Program-made: the position numbers and the translations under genes
Shown here: positions 36,281 to 43,912 of the stretch, piece after piece
Numbering within the stretch: position 1 is the stretch's first letter
Layout: each line of letters opens with the position of its first letter
The notes under the pieces: generated by a model
Database searches by the model: none
What the model saw: the letters and a program-made list of their open reading frames with translations, nothing else
Told to the model about the DNA's origin: nothing
NCBI GenBank assembly: GCA_028288725.1
Contig: JAQGIC010000069.1
Location: forward strand, 1-49,092
DNA from: Rhodospirillales bacterium
GTDB taxonomy: Bacteria; Pseudomonadota; Alphaproteobacteria; ATCC43930; CGMCC-115725
Length of the DNA stretch: 49,092 nt
Direction: 5' to 3'

Positions 36281-37180
36281 ATGACCGCGGCCGAACGGTC
36301 GCATAGCCAGCGGGTCGGCCTGGTCATGGCGCTCGCGGTCTTCGTCGCCTGGGGGTTGTTTCCCAGCTATTTCAAGCTTTTGGCCAGCGTGCCCCCGGCC
36401 GAGGTGCTGAGCCACCGGATCGTCTGGTCGGCGGCATTGATGGTCATGCTGTTGCCCCTGGGCGGCGGCATCGCGGATTTTCGCCAGGCGATCCGCGATC
36501 GGCGGGTTGTCGGCCTGATCGGACTGTCGGCCCTGCTGATCGCCGTCAACTGGCTGACCTATGTGTCGACCATCGCCGCCGGCCATGTGCTGGAAGCCAG
36601 TCTCGGCTATTTCCTGTCGCCGCTGGCCAATGTGGCGCTCGGCCGGCTGGTGCTGGGCGAGCGGCTGACGCCGCTGCAAGGGCTCGCCTGCCTGCTCGCA
36701 GTCGGCGGCGTGGCGGCGTTGGCACTGGGGACCGAGGGCGAGATCTGGCGCGCGATCGTGCTGGCGATCAGCTTCGGCTGCTACGGATTGGTGCGCAAGA
36801 CCGTGCGGGTCGAGGCGCTGCCGGGCAATGCGCTCGAATGTTTTCTGCTGGTGCCGTTCGCGGCGGTCTATCTGGTCTGGTGTGCGGGCCAGGGCCAGAG
36901 CCATTTCGGCCAGATGGCTCCGGGCGTGTCGATCCTGCTGGTGCTGTCGGGCGCCATCACGGCCGTGCCGCTGATCGCCTTCGCGGCGGCGGCCCGGCGA
37001 CTGAAGCTCTCGACGCTCGGCCTGGTGCAGTTCGTCACGCCGACCATAGTGTTCGTGCTGGGCGCACTGGTCTATGGCGAGCCGTTCGGCCCGGCGAAGC
37101 TCGCGTGCTTCGTCCTGATCTGGACGGCGCTGGCGCTCTATGTGCGCGAAACGATCAGGCTGGCAAGACTGCCAGCCTGA
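36281..37180 (+). CDS. rarD: RarD-type EamA transporter
   Basis: A 299-residue inner-membrane protein with about ten helices and two EamA repeats. RarD hallmarks are VAWGLFPSYFKLLASVPPAE, ASLGYFLSPLANVALGRLVL and VQFVTPTIVFVLGALVYGEP. Substrate is unknown (originally linked to chloramphenicol sensitivity). The start at 36281 is ATG directly before TAAERSHSQRVG. Confidence 0.9.
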   Translation: MTAAERSHSQRVGLVMALAVFVAWGLFPSYFKLLASVPPAEVLSHRIVWSAALMVMLLPLGGGIADFRQAIRDRRVVGLIGLSALLIAVNWLTYVSTIAAGHVLEASLGYFLSPLANVALGRLVLGERLTPLQGLACLLAVGGVAALALGTEGEIWRAIVLAISFGCYGLVRKTVRVEALPGNALECFLLVPFAAVYLVWCAGQGQSHFGQMAPGVSILLVLSGAITAVPLIAFAAAARRLKLSTLGLVQFVTPTIVFVLGALVYGEPFGPAKLACFVLIWTALALYVRETIRLARLPA

Positions 37181-37182
37181 TC
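37153..37182. terminator. Bidirectional hairpin between rarD and trxA
   Basis: GATCAGGCTGGCA, loop AGAC, TGCCAGCCTGATC is a 13-bp perfect stem. It includes the last codons and stop of rarD and lies 18 bp from the convergent trxA stop. T-runs are lacking on both sides. Confidence 0.65.
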
Positions 37183-37199
37183 CGCTCCAAACATATGAT

Positions 37200-37532
37200 C
37201 TAGATCGATTCCGTGACCCACTCGACCAGCTTGCTCTTGGGCAAGGCGCCGATCTTCTGGGCCGCGACCTGACCGTTCTTGAAGATGATCAGGGTCGGAA
37301 TGCCCCGGACGCCGTACTTGGCGGGCGTGCTCGGGTTCTCGTCGATATTGACCTTGGCGATCGTGATCTTGCCGGCGAACTGCTGGGCGATCTCGTCGAG
37401 GGCCGGTGCGATCATCTTGCAGGGGCCGCACCATTCCGCCCAGAAATCCACCAGGACCGGGCCGGGGGCCGAGAGCACGTCGGCTTCGAAGCTCTGATCG
37501 GAAACCTTGGTCGTAAGCGCATTGGCGGACAT
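37200..37532 (-). CDS. trxA: Thioredoxin
   Basis: A 110-residue cytoplasmic thiol reductant with the active site WCGPC (Cys35/Cys38), preceded by VLVDFWAE and followed by [16 protein letters not shown] with the cis-proline. ATG 37532 is preceded by GGAGA. In many alphaproteobacteria trxA directly follows addA; here about 3 kb with two genes lies between. Confidence 0.96.
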   Translation of the reverse strand: MSANALTTKVSDQSFEADVLSAPGPVLVDFWAEWCGPCKMIAPALDEIAQQFAGKITIAKVNIDENPSTPAKYGVRGIPTLIIFKNGQVAAQKIGALPKSKLVEWVTESI

Positions 37533-37796
37533 GGGATGAATTCTCCTGGGAGGGCGCGTCAGCACCCCAATACGCGTGAAGCGGATGGACTCCGTCAGAC
37601 TGGAGAAGATTAGGGGTCGCGCAAATCCAAGGTCAAGGCCGCGCGCCGAATGGTTTGTTTCATGGGAGCCGTGCGGCACGCCCCCTTGCGCGCCTCTCCT
37701 GTCGCGCGCCGCGCAGACTCGCCTCGCAGTCGCAAGTTGTTGTTAACGCAATCGGCGCATTCTTAACAGGCTTTCAACAGAACTTTATGGGTGCCG

Positions 37797-38825
37797 ATGA
37801 GTAGCCTTGGGACCAAAAACAGCACCTTGCGGGATCTCCGGTTTTCCCAAGAGCTGCTTGAAGGGCTGGCAGAGGCCCATCAGCGCTTCCTGAAAGGTCA
37901 GCGCGACGGTCGTCGCGCGATCCTGGTCAATTGCGATCTGTCGGGGCTCGATCTCTCCGAGCTTGACCTGTCCAACAGCGAATTCATCGGCTGTCAGTTC
38001 GATCTCTGCAAGGCCCAGCGCTCGCAGTTTCGCGGCTCCAATATGTTCGGCGCGGCCTTCAACGGCGCCAACCTGTCCGGCGCGAATTTCGAGAAGGCGG
38101 ACCTGCGCGGCGCCAGCTTCGAGAATGCGGATTTGACCCATGTCCAGCTTACCGGGGCCGATCTGCGCGAGGGCGCCATCGCCGGGCGCAACGATTCCCA
38201 TGGCGCGCGCTTCGCCAACGCCAGGCTCGATGGCACCAATCTCGCCAATACCAAATTGAAGGGCGCCGATTTCGCCGGCGCCATCATCCGGGGTTCGACC
38301 TTCGCGACCGCCGATCTTCGCCAATCGAACTTCCGCGGCTCGGCCATCCAGGCGACCAATTTCAAGAATGCGCAGATGGCCGAGGCCGATCTGGGCGGTG
38401 CCGACATCGACCGGGAGACGCTGGCCTATCTCGACTCGGTCGGCATCAAGCCGGAGCCGGCGATCACGCTGCCGGCCGGCGAGGTCGATCGCCGCCTGGC
38501 GGCCCATCTGCAATGGATCCTCAGCGGCGGCAGCGAAGGGCTGCGTGCGGACTTCCGCAATTGCGACCTGACCGGCTTCGACCTCTCCGGCAAGAACCTG
38601 AGCGCCGCCGACATGCAGCTGGCGATCCTGTCCGGTGCCCAGCTGAACGGCGCCTTGATGCTGGCGACCGACCTGCGCCGCGCCGTGCTCAACAAGGCCG
38701 ACGTGACCAAGGCCGACATGCGCGGCGCCAACCTGCGCGGCGCCGCGACCCGGGCGCTGATCCGCTCCGACACGACGCTGGGGGAACTGCCGGGGACGGG
38801 GCTGCTGACCAAGCTGGACGAGTAG
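37797..38825 (+). CDS. Pentapeptide-repeat protein
   Basis: A 342-residue soluble protein built of two right-handed quadrilateral beta-helices. The first block (about residues 45-205) contains many A(D/N)LxG units such as ANLSGANFEKADLRGASFEN. A linker with a predicted helix (EVDRRLAAHLQWILSGG) follows, then a second block (about 250-320: CDLTGFDLSGKNLSAADMQL, VTKADMRGANLRGA). No signal peptide or catalytic domain is seen. Some such proteins mimic DNA and protect gyrase; most have no known role. Start is ATG 37797 or GTG 37791, both without a clear ribosome-binding site. It converges on the kinase gene. Confidence 0.88.
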   Translation: MSSLGTKNSTLRDLRFSQELLEGLAEAHQRFLKGQRDGRRAILVNCDLSGLDLSELDLSNSEFIGCQFDLCKAQRSQFRGSNMFGAAFNGANLSGANFEKADLRGASFENADLTHVQLTGADLREGAIAGRNDSHGARFANARLDGTNLANTKLKGADFAGAIIRGSTFATADLRQSNFRGSAIQATNFKNAQMAEADLGGADIDRETLAYLDSVGIKPEPAITLPAGEVDRRLAAHLQWILSGGSEGLRADFRNCDLTGFDLSGKNLSAADMQLAILSGAQLNGALMLATDLRRAVLNKADVTKADMRGANLRGAATRALIRSDTTLGELPGTGLLTKLDE

Positions 38826-38837
38826 AGCGCCTTCTCC

Positions 38838-40139
38838 TCACGCCGCTTGGGCTTGGGGCGGAAAATCGAGCCGCGCCGTCGTACCCCGACCGATCACGCT
38901 GTCGAACGACAAATTCCCCCCGTGCAGATCCATGAGGCGGACGACGATCGATATGCCCAGCCCAGAGCCCGCGCCCTTGGGACGCGCCGTCATCTCGCTG
39001 CAGGTTCCGAACGGTTCAAACGCGTCGCGGAGACCGGCATCGCTCATACCGACGCCGTTGTCGGAGATTTCGATCAACGCACCACCGCTTGCAGTGACTA
39101 GACTGCGCACCACAATCTTGCCCCCGGCCGGAGTAAATTTCACCGCATTGGATAAAAGATTCAGCAAAACCTGGCGAAAGGATAGATCGTCTGCATAGAT
39201 CCTTGCCGCCGGATCGATGGAGACGACGACATCGATCCGCTTCTCATCGATTTGTCTCTGAAGAAGCCTCAGGCACGCTTGCACCAGGCAAGCACCGTCA
39301 AGTTGGTTTGGCTCGAAGGTCCGCTTGCCCGCTTCGATCTTCGACAGATCCAAGATGTTGTTGATCAGGCTCAGTAGCAGGTGGCCGCTGACATGGATGT
39401 CTTCGAGATACCCGCGGTAACGTGGCTGGGTGATGGGTCCGAACGCCTCGGAAAGCATCATGTCGGAAAAGCCGATGATCGCGTTCAGCGGTGTTCTCAG
39501 GTCGTGGCTCATGGCCGCGAGAAACATCGATTTAATGCCATTCGCCTTTTGGGCCTCATCCCGCGTAAACAGCAGCTCGGCGGTGATGCGCCCATTGATT
39601 TCGATCTCCGCTTCGAGTTCGCCGTTGATCTTGGTGAGATCAGCGAAACGCTGGGCCACGCGCAGTTCGAGCAGGGCATTGGTGCGAACCAGTTCGCTCG
39701 CGGCTTCTGCCGCCTCGGTCAATTGCCGTTTCAGCTTTCGGATGGTGCATTGCGCCTGATCCGGCGCGGCGTTGGCCAGCAGGCGAGGCAGCAGGGGCCA
39801 CAGCGTTGCCGCCGTCGCCAAGGACACGAGCGCGGTCGCAGCTTTCGCGCCCCCCTGAAGCGCGTACAAGGGCACCCAATAGGTTACGATCTCGATGACG
39901 TGCGTGACGCCACCCAGGACGACAAAAACTGCAAACAACGCGAACGGCCAGGGAAGGGTTAGATCCCGTCGTCGGATGAGAATGACGATCAGAAGGATCG
40001 GAATTGCGAAATAGGCGAGCGCGATTCCAAGATCGGACACCATGTTGAGCTCGATGATGCCATCATTCCCGTCCAGGCAGAAGCCGAGGGGAAGGAAGCT
40101 TTTTGTGGCGAAGAGCCAGTCGATGGTACGGGTGAGCAT
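38838..40139 (-). CDS. Histidine kinase with ethylene-receptor-like membrane domain
   Basis: A 433-residue kinase. Residues about 30-120 hold three helices that align without gaps to the plant ETR1 sensor: SDLGIALAYFAIP (Asp36, Tyr43, Ile46, Pro47 match Asp25, Tyr32, Ile35, Pro36) and FVVLGGVTHVIE (His80 matches His69). The copper-binding Cys65 is replaced by Gly76. A coiled coil follows, then HisKA (AAMSHDLRTPLNAIIGFSDM) and HATPase (LLSNAVKFTP, DNGVGMSDAG, GSGLGISIV). No receiver domain or adjacent regulator is present. ATG 40139 is preferred over TTG 40154. Confidence 0.88.
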   Translation of the reverse strand: MLTRTIDWLFATKSFLPLGFCLDGNDGIIELNMVSDLGIALAYFAIPILLIVILIRRRDLTLPWPFALFAVFVVLGGVTHVIEIVTYWVPLYALQGGAKAATALVSLATAATLWPLLPRLLANAAPDQAQCTIRKLKRQLTEAAEAASELVRTNALLELRVAQRFADLTKINGELEAEIEINGRITAELLFTRDEAQKANGIKSMFLAAMSHDLRTPLNAIIGFSDMMLSEAFGPITQPRYRGYLEDIHVSGHLLLSLINNILDLSKIEAGKRTFEPNQLDGACLVQACLRLLQRQIDEKRIDVVVSIDPAARIYADDLSFRQVLLNLLSNAVKFTPAGGKIVVRSLVTASGGALIEISDNGVGMSDAGLRDAFEPFGTCSEMTARPKGAGSGLGISIVVRLMDLHGGNLSFDSVIGRGTTARLDFPPQAQAA

Positions 40140-40507
40140 CGCCTTTTCCCTCAAGGTGGGGTGTGGCTGAGGTTTTGTTTGGCGCGACTTAGATGACTCA
40201 GTGACCGCCGCGACATTTCGCGCCAGAATGCGGCCGTTTCGGACTAATTTATTTGAGAAAAAGCAACTGCTTTCTCTACTTTAACGGTTGGTTTTCTGTC
40301 GTATCAATTTAAAATATAATAAAGATTGACGCAGATGGCCGCAGGTATGACGAAGAATTTTTCTTCGTTGCCTTTCCAGAAATATTTGCGATATCCAAGA
40401 AATCATCGAGTTCAAGTCGATTTTTTCCTCTGCGATATCCGCATAAGCCGGATGCCGACCCTATAGTGCGATTCAGATATGAGGCCCGCTCGGCCTCATA
40501 TCAGGCT
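40140..40507. other. AT-rich gene-free stretch between addA and the kinase
   Basis: About 370 bp, distinctly AT-rich in 40230-40420. It contains an 8-bp inverted repeat, ACGAAGAA-TTT-TTCTTCGT (40350-40368), and the hairpin listed at 40476-40502. No coding frame is supported. It must hold the kinase promoter and the end of the addA transcript. Confidence 0.6.
40476..40502. terminator. Hairpin after addA
   Basis: GATATGAGGCC, loop CGCTC, GGCCTCATATC is an 11-bp perfect stem just past the addA stop (40508-40510). No T-run follows on the minus strand, so it may be a 3'-end-protecting hairpin as much as a terminator. Confidence 0.6.
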
Positions 40508-43500
40508 CTAGGTCAGCTCCATCAGCCGCGGCCCGTCGGTCCACAGCAGCAGCGTGCGCACCCGGCGGCCGGGATAGATCCGCTCCAATGCCGCCCGATA
40601 GGCGGCCAATTGCTCGACATAGGCCGGCGACACTTCGGCCGCCTCGGTCGGCGGCGGGCGGTTGGTTTTGTAATCGACGATCAGCACGGCGTCGTCGGTC
40701 ACGACCAGGCGATCGATCCGGCCATTGAGCGCCCGGCCGTCGATCAGGCCCACGACCGGGACTTCCGCGCGGGAGCCGGACGCGAACAGGGCGGCGAATT
40801 CCGGATGGTCGAGCACCGCCAGGGTCTCCCGCGCGATCGCGTCCTGCTCCTCCGGCGCCAGGTCGTGCGCCTTCTGAGCCAGGAAGCGCCGCGCCGCCGG
40901 CTCGCGCGCGCCGTGGGCCAAGTCGGGCAGGGACTGCATCAGCCGATGGATCAGCAGCCCGCGCCGGAACCGGGTCGTGTCGCTGTCGGGCCCCAGCGGC
41001 GAGGTCGCGGCCGGTTCCGGCTGGCTCGGGCGCGAGGCGACCAGCGGGCGGGGCGGCGACGGCTCGTCGGGGCGCGGACGGCGCGCGAATTCGGGAAGGG
41101 CCTCGTCGCTCAGTCCTTCGGCGGCGGCCTTGTCGTCGAGCTTCGCCGGCACGCTCTGGGCCGTGTCATGGACCAGACTGGGTGGGAAAGGGTCATGGCC
41201 GGGCGGCGCCGGCAAGGTTTCGATCCGACCGATGGTCTGAAGCCCGGCATCGATCAGATCGTACCAGGACCCGGCCTGGTCGCGCTTGCCGCGCCAGCCG
41301 GCGACATAGAGCCGGTCCTCGGCGCGGGTCAGCGCCACATAGAGCAGCCGGCGATATTCTTCGTCGCGCTTGGCCTTGGCGGCGGCGCGGGCAGCCTCGC
41401 ACAGCGGCTCGCCGGCACCCTTGGCCGGGCGCCACAGCATCAGGTCGCCGCGCTCGGGCCACAGCAGTTGCGGCATCTGCACCGGCGCCTGGACCGTGTC
41501 GGGCAGGAACACGATCGGCGCCTGCAGGCCCTTGGAGCCATGGACGGTCATGATCCGCACCTCGTCGCGGCCGCCCTGATCCAGATCGCGCTTGATGTCG
41601 GCCTCGCCGCGCTCCAGCCAATGCAGGAAGCCTTCCAGCGACGGCACATGGGCGCGCTCGTGGGCCAGGCATTGGGACAGGAACTCGTCGATCGCGTCGG
41701 CGGCGTCGGGTCCCAGCCGCCCGATCAGCCGCTGCCGCGCGCCGCCGGCACCCAGGAATTCGGCGTAGAGCCGATAGGGCGGCACGAAATCGGCGCGGCC
41801 CATCAGCCGGCCCAGCGTGTCATAGGCCATGACCATCCCGGGCTCGATCGCCGCCGCCAGCGCCTGCCACAGGCTGCCGGTGCGGCCATGGGCCAGGCGA
41901 TAGAGCGCGTCCTCGTCGAGCCCGATCAGCGGGCTTTTCAAGACGCTCGCCAGCGTCAGATCGTCCTCGGGCAGCAGCAGCACGCGCCCGAGCGCGATCA
42001 GGTCCATGACCGCCAGCTGCGCGGTCAGCACCATGCGGTCGGCGCCGGCGACCGGCACGCCCAGCTGCTTCAGCGCGCGCACCAGCTCGGCGACGAAGCC
42101 GCCGCGGCGCCGGACCAGGACCAGCACGTCGCCCGCGCGGACCGGCCGGCCGCGCGCCGGCAGCATCTCGCCCGCCTGGATCCAGTGATGGATGGTCGCG
42201 GCGATGCGGCGGGCGAGCTTGCCGCGCGGCGCCTCGATCGGGCGCTGGTCGAGGGCGGGGGCCCAGGGCTCCTCGCCCTCGACCGCGTCCGGTTCCAGCG
42301 CCGGCCACAGCTCGACCCGGCCGGCATGGCCGTGGCGATGGGCGATGTGCTGGATGACAGCGCCGTCGAGCGCCACACCGTTGCGGGCCTCGTCGAGGGC
42401 GAAGACGGCATCGACCGCCTGCAGCACCGCGGCGCTTGACCGGAACGAGACCTGGAGCGGCACGGTGCGCCACTCGCGCCGGGCCCGGCTGACCCTGTCC
42501 TCGAAATGCTGCTGCATGCGCAGGAATTCCTGCGGATCGGCGCGCTGGAAGCTGAAGATCGACTGCTTGGCGTCGCCGACGGCGAAGATCGTGCGGTTCG
42601 GCGGCGCGGCGCCGTCGCCGACGAAGAATTCCGCCGCCAGCGCCTCGACCACCTGCCATTGGTCGGGGTTGGTGTCCTGGGCCTCGTCGATAAGGATATG
42701 ATCGATGCCGCCGTCGAGCTTGAACAGCACCCAGGGCGCCACGCCCGGCTGGTCCAGCAGCGCGCGGGTCGCGAGGATCAGATCGTCGTAGTCGAGCAGC
42801 CCGCGCCGGCGCTTTTCCCGGGCATAGGCGGCGAGGAACGCGGACGCGAGGCGGACGAGGCCGGCATTGGCGCGGGCGACGACGATGGCCGCGCGCCGGG
42901 CCTGCAGCGCCAGCAGCCGCGCCTGTTCGACGGCCAGGATCTCGCCGATGCGGGGATCGGCCGCCAGCACCGCCTTGGTCGCCAACGCCTTGCGCGCCTC
43001 GCCCTCCGCGGTCAGGAAAGCGGGCTGATACGCGTCGAACCCGACCGCTCGGGCGTCCGGCGACCCGAGCCAGGCCGCCAGCAGGTCGCCGCGACCCATG
43101 TCGGTCTTGCTGCCGCCGAGCAGTGCCGCCGTCGCCAGGCGCAGGCCGGGGCCGTCGAACGCGGTCTCGTCGCAGGCCCGTCGGATCAAGCCGTCTTCGG
43201 TCTCGTCGGGCCGGACGCCCAGCCGGCGGTGCAGATGGGCCAGATAATCATCGAGCCCGCCGGTGCGCTCGATCAGCTGGGTCAGCCGGCCGCGTTCGGT
43301 CGTGAGATCCTGCATCAGCTCGCCGAAACTCTGTTCGCCGGCGTGACGGGTGACCTCGGCCAGCGCCTGGCCCAGTTCGCCTTCGGCGGCGCGCGCCGCG
43401 GTCAGCACGCCCAGACGCGCCTCTTCCAGCATCTCGGTCGCACTGCGGTCGTCCATCACCTCGAACTGCGGCGGCAATCCGGCTTCCAGCGGGAAGCGGC

Positions 43501-43912
43501 GCAGGACCGACTGGCAGAAGGCATGGATGGTCAGGATGCGCATGCCGCCCGGCGTGTCCAGCACGCGCGCGAACAGACGGCGGGCGCGGTCCAGCATGAT
43601 CTGCTGCACCTCGCGTTCGTCGATCCCGGTCAGGCCGGCGATTTCCCGGCGCAGATTGATGTCGCCCTCGGTCACCCAGCCCGACAGCTTGGCGTTCAGC
43701 CGGTTCGCCATCTCGGCCGCGGCGGCCTTGGTGAAGGTCAGACACAAAAGCCTGCCCGGGGGCGTATCGGCCAGCAGCAGATTGAGCAGCCGGTCGGTCA
43801 GCACCTTGGTTTTGCCAGTGCCGGCCGAGGCCGCGACCCAAACCGAGGCGCGGCCGTCGGACGCCAGCTGCTGGATTTTGGTCGGGTCCAATTCGGTCAT
43901 GGGCGGGCTCAT
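40508..43912 (-). CDS. addA: Double-strand-break repair helicase-nuclease subunit AddA
   Basis: AddA is the UvrD-like motor and nuclease of AddAB, which resects broken DNA ends for RecA (the RecBCD role in alphaproteobacteria). The 1134-residue protein has Walker A ASAGTGKTKVL (near 29-37), CLTFTKAAAAEM, HILIDEAQDTNPDQW, VGDAKQSIFSFQRADP, TVHGSKGLQAPIVFLPD and LYVALTRAEDRLYVAG. The C-terminal nuclease follows with LIVDYKTNRPPP. Start ATG 43912 overlaps the addB stop by 4 bp (ATGA). Confidence 0.96.
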   Translation of the reverse strand: MSPPMTELDPTKIQQLASDGRASVWVAASAGTGKTKVLTDRLLNLLLADTPPGRLLCLTFTKAAAAEMANRLNAKLSGWVTEGDINLRREIAGLTGIDEREVQQIMLDRARRLFARVLDTPGGMRILTIHAFCQSVLRRFPLEAGLPPQFEVMDDRSATEMLEEARLGVLTAARAAEGELGQALAEVTRHAGEQSFGELMQDLTTERGRLTQLIERTGGLDDYLAHLHRRLGVRPDETEDGLIRRACDETAFDGPGLRLATAALLGGSKTDMGRGDLLAAWLGSPDARAVGFDAYQPAFLTAEGEARKALATKAVLAADPRIGEILAVEQARLLALQARRAAIVVARANAGLVRLASAFLAAYAREKRRRGLLDYDDLILATRALLDQPGVAPWVLFKLDGGIDHILIDEAQDTNPDQWQVVEALAAEFFVGDGAAPPNRTIFAVGDAKQSIFSFQRADPQEFLRMQQHFEDRVSRARREWRTVPLQVSFRSSAAVLQAVDAVFALDEARNGVALDGAVIQHIAHRHGHAGRVELWPALEPDAVEGEEPWAPALDQRPIEAPRGKLARRIAATIHHWIQAGEMLPARGRPVRAGDVLVLVRRRGGFVAELVRALKQLGVPVAGADRMVLTAQLAVMDLIALGRVLLLPEDDLTLASVLKSPLIGLDEDALYRLAHGRTGSLWQALAAAIEPGMVMAYDTLGRLMGRADFVPPYRLYAEFLGAGGARQRLIGRLGPDAADAIDEFLSQCLAHERAHVPSLEGFLHWLERGEADIKRDLDQGGRDEVRIMTVHGSKGLQAPIVFLPDTVQAPVQMPQLLWPERGDLMLWRPAKGAGEPLCEAARAAAKAKRDEEYRRLLYVALTRAEDRLYVAGWRGKRDQAGSWYDLIDAGLQTIGRIETLPAPPGHDPFPPSLVHDTAQSVPAKLDDKAAAEGLSDEALPEFARRPRPDEPSPPRPLVASRPSQPEPAATSPLGPDSDTTRFRRGLLIHRLMQSLPDLAHGAREPAARRFLAQKAHDLAPEEQDAIARETLAVLDHPEFAALFASGSRAEVPVVGLIDGRALNGRIDRLVVTDDAVLIVDYKTNRPPPTEAAEVSPAYVEQLAAYRAALERIYPGRRVRTLLLWTDGPRLMELT

